A stretch of 64,000 nucleotides of DNA from an uncultured Prevotellaceae bacterium (lineage in GTDB: Bacteria; Bacteroidota; Bacteroidia; Bacteroidales; Bacteroidaceae). The translations under genes and the position numbers were made by a program. Positions within the stretch are counted from its first letter, which is position 1. Each line of letters opens with the position of its first letter. Below are positions 1 through 6,670 of this stretch, in pieces. The notes beneath the pieces are model-generated. The model did not search any database and was not told where the DNA came from. It saw only the letters and a list, made by a program, of their open reading frames with translations. Location: NCBI GenBank assembly GCA_900315105.1, contig OMXX01000011.1, positions 1-64,000 on the forward strand. Direction: 5' to 3'.

Positions 1-150
1 CCCCGAAGGGGCAAAAGCCCTAACACATGATGTAATGCTTTTGCCCTTTCAGGGCGAACTTACTCTCTCGCTATACCTAGGGCGATGCCCTAGGCTGTTT
101 GCTTATTGGCCCTTCAGGCCGCATGTCACCTAATTGCGGATAATCTTTTA
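1..150. repeat. GC-rich palindromic intergenic repeat, copy 1 (cut by window edge)
   Basis: This stretch is nearly identical to 1136-1280. It contains a hairpin built on AGGGGCAAAAGCCC and GCTTTTGCCCTTTC, the self-complementary word CCTAGGGCGATGCCCTAGG, and GGCCCTTCAGGCC. It has no open frame of note. The left part of the element lies outside the window. Seen directly; its function is unknown. Confidence 0.8.
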
Positions 151-214
151 CATACTATAGACAAGGGGATGGTCGTTAGCCTCGTAGGGAAGAAATCGGA
201 AATCATGTAATCCT

Positions 215-405
215 ACCAGTCTCAAGTCTCAGTCTCAGTTGTAAAAACGGAGTCATGTTTTTCTTATATCTCTTCTTATATATTATATATATATTATATA
301 AATAATTAATAATAAGATAGATAGAAGAAGTAAGAAGATAAAAGAAGAAATAAGAAGCAAAAATATATGTTCATTTTTTTGAACTGAGACTGAGACTGAG
401 ATTGT
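215..405. repeat. Inverted-arm element 1 with AT-rich core (CTCAGT arms)
   Basis: The left arm GTCTCAGTCTCAGTT (226-240) is the exact reverse complement of 382-396. The arms flank about 140 bp of AT- and purine-rich sequence with a TATATATAT-type centre near 280-310. The arm is itself a tandem hexamer, TCTCAG. The plan matches the elements at 25147-25685, 44628-45062 and 60122-60588, although the sequences are unrelated. No gene is visible. Confidence 0.7.
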
Positions 406-700
406 TTTTTAATCAGTAATATTTTTATAAAAAGCTGAAATACAACGAAATACAATATTTCAGAAGTAGTGCTCCAGCTATATCAAGCCCAGATAGGGTC
501 ACAGAAATCATCATATTTTCCTCGGTAAATTGAAACAAAAAGCCCAGTTTGAACATAAAAGAAGCCAAAATTCATGTTTTAATTAAAAATCTAATTAAGT
601 CTCAATTTACGTCTGATTAATGTTGCAAGTAAAAAACTTGAGGCGAAACACTAATTATGTCATAAATTAAAACGATAATTATGACATTACTGTCTTTTTT
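404..700. other. AT-rich intergenic stretch without recognised features
   Basis: AT-rich non-coding sequence. I see no convincing ORF or RNA gene. A short inverted pair built on ATTATGTCATAAATTA and GATAATTATGACATTA lies near 650-685. No function can be assigned. Confidence 0.4.
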
Positions 701-703
701 ACG

Positions 704-902
704 AACACAGATTGCACAGATCAAAGGGATTATCTCGCTTACGCTCGTGATTATGTCTTTTGAACACGGAATGCACGAAAGGAACGGAATATCTCGCTTG
801 CGCTCGTGATTAACATCTCCAAAATCCTGAACATCTGTGGTCTATATATTCCGAACACGAAAGACACAAAAAAACGGGATATCTCGCTTGCGCTCGTGAT
901 TT
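704..902. repeat. Interspersed repeat with CTCGCTTACGCTCGTGA word, three copies
   Basis: The word CTCGCTT(A/G)CGCTCGTGATT occurs at about 733-752, 792-811 and 881-900, each after a partly repeated context (CACAGATTGCACAGAT, GAACACG..., CATCTGTGG). A fourth copy lies at 4834-4853. The word is roughly palindromic (CTCGC...GCTCG). An 82-codon open frame across this region (806-1054) looks like chance reading of repeats. Confidence 0.7.
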
Positions 903-1062
903 GCGGAGCTCTGAAGGAGCGATACCTAAAAGGGCAGTCCGTAAGGGCTACCTATAACGATGAGTCGATTAACGAGCGCCATAGGTGCGGCACCTATTGT
1001 AACCTGAGTTCGACCACTTGCTTTAGCTTGTTGAGCTTAGCGAAAAATTGCTAGTCGGTTTG

Positions 1063-1290
1063 CGCCCCGAAGGGGCAACGAGCCAATAGCCCAGGGCAAC
1101 GCCCTGTGGTATAGGTTAAATGGGGGATTCAACGCCCTGAAGGGGCAAAAGCCCTAACACAAATGCTTTTGCCCTTTCAGGGCGAACTTACTCTCTCGCT
1201 ATACCTAGGGCGATGCCCTAGGCTGTTAGCTTGTTGGCCCTTCAGACCGCATGTCACCTAATTGCAGATAATCATCTTACAGGAAAAAAA
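1063..1290. repeat. GC-rich palindromic intergenic repeat, copy 2 (full element)
   Basis: The left half (CCCCGAAGGGGC, AGCCCAGGGCAACGCCCTG, CCCTGAAGGGGCAAAAGCC) is an imperfect inverted copy of the right half (GCTTTTGCCCTTTCAGGGC, CCTAGGGCGATGCCCTAGG, TTGGCCCTTCAGACC), centred near 1156. The right half repeats window positions 1-150. The piece at 1016-1047 carries the CTTGCTTTAGCTTGTTGAGC word, which is related to sequences near 3928, 40317 and 43583. Confidence 0.75.
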
Positions 1291-1334
1291 CAGGAAAATG
1301 TCCTGCTATTGCACGCTATCTCACGCTAAGTCCT

Positions 1335-1456
1335 AACCGTCAATTCGGGATTTAGTAACTTTGCACTTGAAAAAAACAACAAAATACCACACTAAACTAC
1401 GCTAAACCACATTAAACCGCAACCGCCAATTCGGGATTTAGTAACTTTGCATTCGA
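1335..1456 (+). promoter_or_regulatory. Duplicated TAnnTTTGC promoter-like segment
   Basis: A segment of about 36 bp at 1335-1370 recurs at 1421-1456 with few changes. Each copy contains TAACTTTGC (1356-1364 and 1442-1450), the Bacteroidota -7 box. The stretch between them repeats CTAAAC/TTAAAC words every 10 bp. This may be tandem promoters for the 1885 gene, or a repeat that happens to carry promoter boxes. Confidence 0.5.
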
Positions 1457-1498
1457 AACAAGGAAACAGAATTCGGGGACACGAATTGCTTGGAGGCG

Positions 1499-1565
1499 TC
1501 CGAAGCAAGTCCCATGTGATTCCCAAGTGATTCCTATGTGATTCCCATTTCTGATGGGAGGCAAA
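1499..1565. repeat. 11-bp-phased hexamer array (TCCCAT type)
   Basis: The words TCCGAA, TCCCAT, TCCCAA, TCCTAT and TCCCAT start at 1499, 1510, 1521, 1532 and 1543, exactly 11 bp apart. The reverse-complement word ATGGGA follows in phase at 1554, so the array flips across a small palindrome (TCCCAT...ATGGGA). 11 is not a multiple of 3, so this is not a coding repeat. Confidence 0.8.
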
Positions 1566-1712
1566 GGGAGCCGACAACAGAACAACGGAGAATGAAGAAA
1601 TGCAGGTCACGCTCTTCAATCAAAGGCCACGAGCGAAGAGAAACTGATTCTGATTCCACCCAAGGATTTATTTTCGTTAACGTTCTCCGAAGCGCAAAAA
1701 ATCACATAAGAA

Positions 1713-1745
1713 TTTGGAATTTACGGAAAGAGTGAGTAACTTTGC
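1713..1745 (+). promoter_or_regulatory. Bacteroidota promoter, TTTG-N20-TAACTTTGC
   Basis: TTTG at 1713-1716 and TAACTTTGC at 1737-1745, with 20 bp between them, fit the Bacteroidota sigma consensus. Transcription would start near 1751 and give a leader of about 130 nt for the gene at 1885. That leader contains the next phased array. Confidence 0.6.
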
Positions 1746-1796
1746 AAATGAAAATCAAGGTCACCCCACTTCTCTCCAAAAGAAGACATAAGTGAT

Positions 1797-1846
1797 TCCG
1801 TTGTAAGTCCGTTCCACCTCCGTTTCAGATCCGTTTCAAGTCCGTT
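1797..1846. repeat. 11-bp-phased TCCGTT array
   Basis: TCCGTT occurs at 1797, 1808, 1819, 1830 and 1841, exactly 11 bp apart, with variable 5-bp spacers. It ends 38 bp before the ATG at 1885, so it would lie in the leader of that transcript. Confidence 0.85.
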
Positions 1847-1884
1847 CCCTACATTCGGAGATTCAAAGTCAAACAAACATCATT

Positions 1885-2607
1885 ATGAAAAAGAAAGATC
1901 TTATAATTACAGCAACTGTAATCTGTGGTTTGTCGCAAAATATGTTTGCTTGGAATAATCAGCAAACAAGAGAAGTATGTATAAATGATTCTTCTACTTC
2001 TCAGGCAGTTGTGGAGTTAAATGCTACTCACGTATATGTTTTTGACTTCTCTGAAGAGGCTATTAAGGCTTTTGAAGCAATCGATAGAGAGAATATTTAC
2101 TATGCCGATGGTTATGGCTGTAGTTTCTATTGTGGATGCGAGATAGGCGAGCAAAAAGCAAGTTCCACTTTGAAAGAACAAGGAAAACAAAACTACAAGG
2201 CGAGTAATATTCACGACCTTGATTTCTCTACGACCTGGGTAGAAGGAGCAGAAGGCCATGGTATTAGCGAATGGGTGGAATATACTCTGCCTGCCTACAA
2301 TCCTCGCATTACAGAGCTATTAATAGCTAATGGCTATGTCCGCACGAAGAAGTTATGGGAGGAGAATTCTCGTGTAAAAGTCCTTGATGTGGAGGTTAAT
2401 GGTAAGCCTTTTGCAAGGATTCATCTTGCTGATGTCTATGCCTTGCAAAGTGTGAAAGTACCGAATATCGGCTATAGCGACAGAGAACATTTAGAGGGTA
2501 AGGCTCCCATCCGTATTCGCTTCATCATCCGTGAGGTCTATCCTGGCACTAAGTACGAAGATACCGCAATCAGCGAAATATTCTTTGATGGTATTGATGT
2601 TCACTAA
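1885..2607 (+). CDS. Secreted NADase-type glycan-binding-domain-like protein
   Basis: 240 residues with an N-terminal signal peptide (MKKKDLIITATVICGLSQ, cleavage probably after MFA). The central pattern, with SSTLK near residue 92, then ASNIHDLDFSTTWVEG and GISEWVEYTL, resembles the discoidin-like 'NADase-type glycan-binding' domain common in Bacteroidota exported proteins. In that fold the D-x-S/T-x-x-W-V-E-G element forms a ligand-binding loop. The C-terminal half (VKVLDVEVNGKP, HLADVYALQSVKVP, IRIRFIIREVYPGTKYEDTAISEI) continues the beta-sandwich. It is probably periplasmic or surface-exposed. A degraded copy of its 3' part lies at 3074-3139. The family call is from pattern memory; ligand and role are unknown. 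Confidence 0.7.
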   Translation: MKKKDLIITATVICGLSQNMFAWNNQQTREVCINDSSTSQAVVELNATHVYVFDFSEEAIKAFEAIDRENIYYADGYGCSFYCGCEIGEQKASSTLKEQGKQNYKASNIHDLDFSTTWVEGAEGHGISEWVEYTLPAYNPRITELLIANGYVRTKKLWEENSRVKVLDVEVNGKPFARIHLADVYALQSVKVPNIGYSDREHLEGKAPIRIRFIIREVYPGTKYEDTAISEIFFDGIDVH

Positions 2608-2630
2608 TACACGTAATTAACGAATTAAAT

Positions 2631-3035
2631 ATGAAACATTGCATTTTAATCATTGTTGCCTTACTTTCCTTTGTATCTTGTCAAGATATTGATGTTACTC
2701 ATGTTGCAGGTCGTTATTATTTGGTCGTTACAGACGTAAAAGAGGACAGGACGTTATCCTATTCACCAGCAGAAGGTTCATATGTAGGGGGTGTCCCTCC
2801 AATGGTTTATGCAATTTGGCATAATGATGATTTCATTATAGCAAAGCAGCATCCTTCGCGTGGTAGCTCTTACCCTAAACTACACAAAACGCTATACTAT
2901 ATTATCCCATTAAAGAATCCCGTAAGTGAATTCCCTGATGAAAACTTTATAGGACCTCTTGATGAAAAGGAGTATGCAAAGAAAATAAAAGAATTGAAGA
3001 TAACAGACAAAATAACGTTCGAAGAAATAAAATAG
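2631..3035 (+). CDS. Small lipoprotein, DUF3997-like
   Basis: 134 residues. A short signal sequence ends in the lipobox FVSC, with the lipidated Cys near residue 17, so the mature protein is membrane-anchored. The body (RYYLVVTDVKEDRTLSYS, GGVPPMVYAIWHNDDFIIAKQHP, LHKTLYYIIPL) resembles DUF3997, a family of small uncharacterised lipoproteins. It follows the 1885 gene after 23 bp on the same strand and is probably co-transcribed. Such proteins often sit in accessory or toxin-immunity clusters, which would fit its neighbours, but no activity can be assigned. The lipoprotein call is firm; the family call is moderate. Confidence 0.65.
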   Translation: MKHCILIIVALLSFVSCQDIDVTHVAGRYYLVVTDVKEDRTLSYSPAEGSYVGGVPPMVYAIWHNDDFIIAKQHPSRGSSYPKLHKTLYYIIPLKNPVSEFPDENFIGPLDEKEYAKKIKELKITDKITFEEIK

Positions 3036-3073
3036 CCAAACATTTATAACTAGGTATTTCTGTTCTGGATTCA

Positions 3074-3139
3074 GCCTTACAAAGTGTTAAAGTACCGAAT
3101 ATCGGCTATAGCGACAGGAAACATTTAAAGGGTAAAGAG
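3074..3139 (+). pseudogene. Remnant copy of the 3' part of the 1885 gene
   Basis: These 66 bp match 2440-2505 with about eight differences. In frame they still read ALQSVKVPNIGYSDRKHLKGK, against ALQSVKVPNIGYSDREHLEG in the intact gene, followed at once by a stop. No upstream or downstream part of the gene survives. A second, now deleted, copy of the glycan-binding gene must have stood here, so the cluster has been through duplication and decay. Confidence 0.85.
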
Positions 3140-3173
3140 TAAAGTGTATGGAAATGGAAAAAACAAATATACG

Positions 3174-3434
3174 ATGAATAAAAATCAATATATATTCACA
3201 ACGCGATTCGTAATATATGATAATTCAGAGATAATCAGAATTATACACGAAGAAAATGGTGATTGGCAGTTTCTTGGATGCGAAGAGAACCTTAACGAAT
3301 CAGACGCAGTAATCATATCATTAGGTGAGATGATGGATTTTGACGAATCTCTTTGCGTTGTGGAATCTTTGCCTGTGGGTAAACAGGCTATAAGGAAGGA
3401 CAAACAGTCTCCATGGTATATTTATGACATCTAA
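3174..3434 (+). CDS. Small cytoplasmic protein, possible DUF2185/Imm33-like immunity protein
   Basis: 86 residues from ATG 3174, without a signal peptide. An in-frame ATG at 3144 would add ten residues; I prefer 3174 because similarity to the family begins there and a purine-rich stretch precedes it. The pattern DWQFLGCEEN-(x)n-IISLGEMMDFDESLCVVESLPVG loosely resembles the DUF2185 (Imm33) immunity family (W-x-F-x-x-x-E, then D-P-S-L). It sits just after a decayed copy of the glycan-binding gene, the usual place for an orphan immunity gene. No toxin gene is visible here. The function is a weak inference. Confidence 0.5.
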   Translation: MNKNQYIFTTRFVIYDNSEIIRIIHEENGDWQFLGCEENLNESDAVIISLGEMMDFDESLCVVESLPVGKQAIRKDKQSPWYIYDI

Positions 3435-3469
3435 TCTCAGCAAGTTGTAGAACTCTCGTTACTGAATGC

Positions 3470-3868
3470 TTATGCGTTCTCTATCACCTCAACAAACGCC
3501 TTTGGTAAGATCACATTCTCCATGCTGATAGCATCGGCAAAGAGAGGGGCAATCTCCTCAATACGGAAGTCTGCTATGCCACAGGCAACCTTTGTGACAA
3601 GGAATTTCAGTTCTGGATGCTGCTTTGCACAGGCGATGAAAGCGTTCACCTTGCCGGCAATATAATCCACACCACCTTCCATGGTCGGCAGAGCATAGCA
3701 TTGTCCGGTAATGCCCTCTCCTACTCCCCACTCTGCGCCAAATCTCTTGTGGGCAACACGAGCAGCACCTCCACCGTGGAATCCGCCGATATTACTGCCA
3801 AATACGAATATCTCGTTAGGCTTCAGTTCTGTTATGAAATCCGAAGTAAATTCTCTGTTGTAGGTCAT
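3470..3868 (-). CDS. Macro-domain-like protein, A1S_2505 family
   Basis: 132 residues, no signal peptide. The motifs KPNEIFVFGSNIGGFHGGGAA, the following GxGxGITGQCYALPT, and FLVTKVACGIADFRIEEIAPLF match a family of small macro-domain-like proteins often annotated 'A1S_2505 phage non-structural protein'. By analogy they bind or remove ADP-ribose-type ligands: the G-S-N and G-G-G-A loops line the pocket, and (V/T)xxxCGxAGF-like sequence closes it. Activity is unproven. It is transcribed alone; a REP-like hairpin array lies upstream between it and cdd. Confidence 0.75.
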   Translation of the reverse strand: MTYNREFTSDFITELKPNEIFVFGSNIGGFHGGGAARVAHKRFGAEWGVGEGITGQCYALPTMEGGVDYIAGKVNAFIACAKQHPELKFLVTKVACGIADFRIEEIAPLFADAISMENVILPKAFVEVIENA

Positions 3869-3889
3869 AAGCTTTAGGTTTTCTATTAT

Positions 3890-4262
3890 GAATATATAAG
3901 GTTGTTATTCAAGTTTATTCGCTTTCGCTCAACAAGCTAAAGCAAGTTCTTCGCTATGCTCATCAGCAAGACTGTCGTAAGTACAAAACTGTCTGGAAGA
4001 CAGTACAATTCGTAACCCCGTACATACGAGTGAAACGAGGATGTGCGGGGATATAACGCTAATCCCTATTACTGCCTGGAGGGCAGTACATCGCCAATCA
4101 GGTACAGCCTTCCAGGCTGATTTGTTGATGAATGCTCTATATCCGAGGGCACCCTCTCCTTCGTCGAATATGCACCTCGGTTACGCATAGTGTTGCCTTC
4201 CAGGCAATTCCTAGCTTGCGAAACCTGATGTTGTTATAAATGTCAGCTTCCCAGGCTTTCTT
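3890..4262. repeat. Array of REP-like hairpins with GGA/TCC loops
   Basis: Consecutive small hairpins: ACTGTCT-GGA-AGACAGT (3988-4004), TACTGCC-TGGAG-GGCAGTA (4070-4088), CAGCCT-TCC-AGGCTG (4105-4119), TTGCCT-TCC-AGGCAA (4193-4207), and a partial AGC-TTCCC-AGGCT (4245-4257). A longer imperfect hairpin, CCCCGTACAT...ATGTGCGGGG, lies at about 4016-4050. These look like IS200/RAYT-type REP units. No transposase is present. The array supplies the last codons and stop of cdd. Confidence 0.75.
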
Positions 4263-4731
4263 CGGAAAAGGCGAATGGAAGAAGGTCCTTGATGCTATTG
4301 AAAACGAAAATACCATTCTGCCCCACAAGGATTATGCGAATAGGCTGGTTGAAACGCATTTCCTGCTCAAGGATGACCTGACGGCAAGAGCCGCATGGTG
4401 AGACTGGTACGCTGACGAACTCGCCTTCCGTGTTCCTTGCAGCTATGGCAAGCGAAAGAATCTTGGTGTTGGGATATTGCGCCTGAGATGAAAAGACAGC
4501 CACGCGCTCGGCACATAGTCCTGCTGGATATACGGCATTCTCCTGATTGCATCCGCCTACGATAACGCCGTTCTCAAGCCTCAAAGCAGCCCCTACATGG
4601 AAGTTACTGTAAGGCGCATACGAAGCCTCCGTCATCTGCATAGCCTTATCCACAAGCTCACGATCATCAGCATCCAATTCAGAATACTGCGACATGAGGT
4701 AGTTTATAATCACCTGTTTTTTCTGCTGCAT
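4243..4731 (-). CDS. cdd: Cytidine deaminase
   Basis: 162 residues. Hydrolyses cytidine and deoxycytidine to uridine and deoxyuridine in pyrimidine salvage, in the cytoplasm. Zinc ligands and catalytic acid are visible: C73-A-E75 in GLCAERVAVF, and C113 and C116 in SPCGSCRQ. The substrate loop SNFHVGAAL is also present. Length is near that of the homotetrameric family with a short N-terminal extension. The C-terminal SLGS and stop are encoded by the edge of the REP-like array at 3890-4262, so the original terminus may have been replaced. Confidence 0.95.
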   Translation of the reverse strand: MQQKKQVIINYLMSQYSELDADDRELVDKAMQMTEASYAPYSNFHVGAALRLENGVIVGGCNQENAVYPAGLCAERVAVFSSQAQYPNTKILSLAIAARNTEGEFVSVPVSPCGSCRQVILEQEMRFNQPIRIILVGQNGIFVFNSIKDLLPFAFSEESLGS

Positions 4732-4789
4732 AATAGATAATAATAGATATAAGTTTTATAATTTTCAAACGCAAAGACACAGAGACGCA

Positions 4790-4995
4790 GAGCATTTCTT
4801 TTCCAACACAGATTGCACAGATTATAGGGATTGTCTCGCTTACGCTCGTGATTAACATCTGTGAAATCCCAGATATCTGTGGTTTATTTTCTGAACACTA
4901 AAACACGAAAGAAACGAAGTTTCGTTTATTCTGTGTATTCCGTGTTCAAATATATCTTTGCGACTTCGCGACTTTGCGTTTAATTATTCATTATT
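4790..4995. repeat. Interspersed repeat, fourth copy of the CTCGCTTACGCTCGTGA family
   Basis: This contains ACACAGATTGCACAGATT, the CTCGCTTACGCTCGTGATT word (4834-4853) and CATCTGTG/ATATCTGTGG, related to 704-902. It is followed by TTTGCGACTTCGCGACTTTG and TTATTCATTATTCA repeats. It fills the gap between cdd and the beta-helix lipoprotein and shows no gene. Confidence 0.65.
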
Positions 4996-5025
4996 CATTT
5001 TTAATTGCCACGTGCTTTGCCGTGG

Positions 5026-6555
5026 CTAATAGCACCCCATATTCACCTTCTTCTCATCCCTTGCAACGCCTTCTCTGTTAAGAGGAAGCATCCATCGGGC
5101 ATCAGCTGCGCCATTCGCCTTTGAGAGGGAGTCGAGATGGAAATCAAATCGTAGAAGATGGGTATCTACCAGAACGAAGTTCTTACCACCTATAGACGTG
5201 GTGTCCGTCATATTTTTCGGATCTTTCACTTTTTCCCAAATGATGTTCTCATAATGATTTGCAGAGGCAGTATCCTTAACCTCTGTACGAAGAAGTGAAT
5301 TATAGAAGTGGTAGTTGAATGCTATGGAATCATTCTTCTCCTTCTTCACATGATCAATCGCAAAACCTGTTATGATGCAATTCTTCACTTCGAGATTTAG
5401 CGGATATGTATGAGTACCAGAATGATTCGCAAAAGTAAGAGCTGCACGTGCAAATTTATCCCTTTCTAACAAATAGAACTGCGCAATAGTGTTATGGATA
5501 AGTGAGACTTCACCACCATAGATTACGACACATCCCATATAGGCGTTTGTTATCTGCGTGTTAGCCACATACACCTTGGAATTATTGAGATACATGCCAT
5601 ATCCATCGCAATTATGGATAGTAGATGAATTGATTGTGAGTTTCGTTTGGTTTACATCACTAGAATCACATACAACGGCATCATATCCGCTATGTAAGTC
5701 TGTATATTCTATTATATTGTCATAAGAATCGCCATGGAAATGGATGCCTTGCCAACGGCCTGGCATACGGTCATAAGGAAGATGCTCATTCTTTAATATA
5801 TCATCAAGTCTGTCACCACGAAGCGTAATGTTCTTATCAGCCGTTCCCTGACAAATCAGCTTACCCTTGACATCTATTCCTGCATCATCGTGGAAATAGA
5901 TTGTAGAGCCCGGAGCTATTGTGAGGGTGACAAGGGAATCAACCGTTATGCCGCCATAAACGACCAAAGCCCGGCCAGAGATGGTTGTATCGATAGTGGT
6001 GTCGTTTTTCAACTCAAGATTACGTACAACATCGGCTTTCCATGCAAAGGCATTAAGATTAACAACCTGCTCTACCCCACTTTCCAAACGGAAAATGAGG
6101 TTATCATCCAACTCCTTATATAGTTCAGAGCCATTGTCGGGCGAAGTGACTTCCACGAAGACACGAATGCTGTCGCCCTTGCGCACCTCTATGTCAGAGG
6201 TCTGATAACCAGTTTTCTCGCCAAGATATATGCCATCCACATTTACGCGGAACCCCGACTGATTGCCTTTCTGCAACCTTACATTGGCACATCGTATGCC
6301 ATCTCCGGAATAGTTATATATCCAGAAGTTCTTGGATGCAGCAGGAATCTTTGCAAAGATAGTGTCCATCTTCAACGTATCGAAGGGCATGGCAAGGCGA
6401 TTCTGGGGAGATGTGGTGAAGGTATCGTCGTCGTTGCAGGAGACGAGGGAAAAAAGAAAGACTAATAAAAGCCCCTCTCCCGTCCTACGGACACCCTCTC
6501 CCCAAAGGGCGAGGGAAAAGTATGTATTTCTAATCAATACGAAGAAGAAATTCAT
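5026..6555 (-). CDS. Right-handed beta-helix lipoprotein with repeat inserted in its signal peptide
   Basis: 509 residues. The lipobox LVSC places the lipidated Cys at residue 40, followed by NDDD. The middle has parallel beta-helix features: GGITVDSLVTLTIAPGSTIYFHDDAGIDVKGKL, then runs with NSSTIHNCDGYGMYLNNSKV and GGEVSLIHNTIAQF. It is a predicted membrane-anchored exported protein of unknown ligand. The signal peptide is odd: residues 14-28 (SLALWGEGVRRTGEG) come from a GC-rich repeat and break an otherwise ordinary hydrophobic leader. Removing them would leave MNFFFVLIRNTYF joined to LLLVFLFSLVSC. No partner gene is obvious; tilS lies upstream. Confidence 0.75.
   Translation of the reverse strand: MNFFFVLIRNTYFSLALWGEGVRRTGEGLLLVFLFSLVSCNDDDTFTTSPQNRLAMPFDTLKMDTIFAKIPAASKNFWIYNYSGDGIRCANVRLQKGNQSGFRVNVDGIYLGEKTGYQTSDIEVRKGDSIRVFVEVTSPDNGSELYKELDDNLIFRLESGVEQVVNLNAFAWKADVVRNLELKNDTTIDTTISGRALVVYGGITVDSLVTLTIAPGSTIYFHDDAGIDVKGKLICQGTADKNITLRGDRLDDILKNEHLPYDRMPGRWQGIHFHGDSYDNIIEYTDLHSGYDAVVCDSSDVNQTKLTINSSTIHNCDGYGMYLNNSKVYVANTQITNAYMGCVVIYGGEVSLIHNTIAQFYLLERDKFARAALTFANHSGTHTYPLNLEVKNCIITGFAIDHVKKEKNDSIAFNYHFYNSLLRTEVKDTASANHYENIIWEKVKDPKNMTDTTSIGGKNFVLVDTHLLRFDFHLDSLSKANGAADARWMLPLNREGVARDEKKVNMGCY
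6472..6515. repeat. GC-rich interspersed repeat inside a reading frame
   Basis: The segment, with CCCCTCTCCCGTCC, ACACCCTCTCCCC and AAAGGGCGAGGG, belongs to the CCCTCTCCCC/GGGGAGAGG family also seen at 6614-6659, 7968-8009 and 8152-8193. It is inserted in frame in the signal peptide of the 5026-6555 gene and encodes residues 14-28. Confidence 0.75.
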
Positions 6556-6613
6556 ATCAAAGAATCAAGGATAATACGTTTTTATAGAATTATTCGCGAC
6601 AAGAGTAACCTCA

Positions 6614-6659
6614 ACCTCGCCCCTTGGGGAGAGGATGTCACATAGTGACAGGTGAGGGG
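6614..6659. repeat. GC-rich interspersed repeat with internal TGTCAC hairpin
   Basis: This starts CCTCGCCCCTTGGGGAGAGG, then the perfect hairpin TGTCAC-ATA-GTGACA (6635-6649), then GGTGAGGGG, so the whole is an imperfect palindrome. It lies between the tilS stop and the lipoprotein start, and could also act as a terminator or RNA end for tilS. Confidence 0.7.
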
Positions 6660-6670
6660 CCGCGGGCTTT

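Noticed and set aside
806..1054. 82-codon open frame
   Set aside because: It runs through interspersed repeats (CTCGCTTGCGCTCGTGA) and has no family, promoter or leader.
3890..4262. Remnant insertion sequence
   Set aside because: No transposase frame or terminal repeats; the units are separate small hairpins of REP type.
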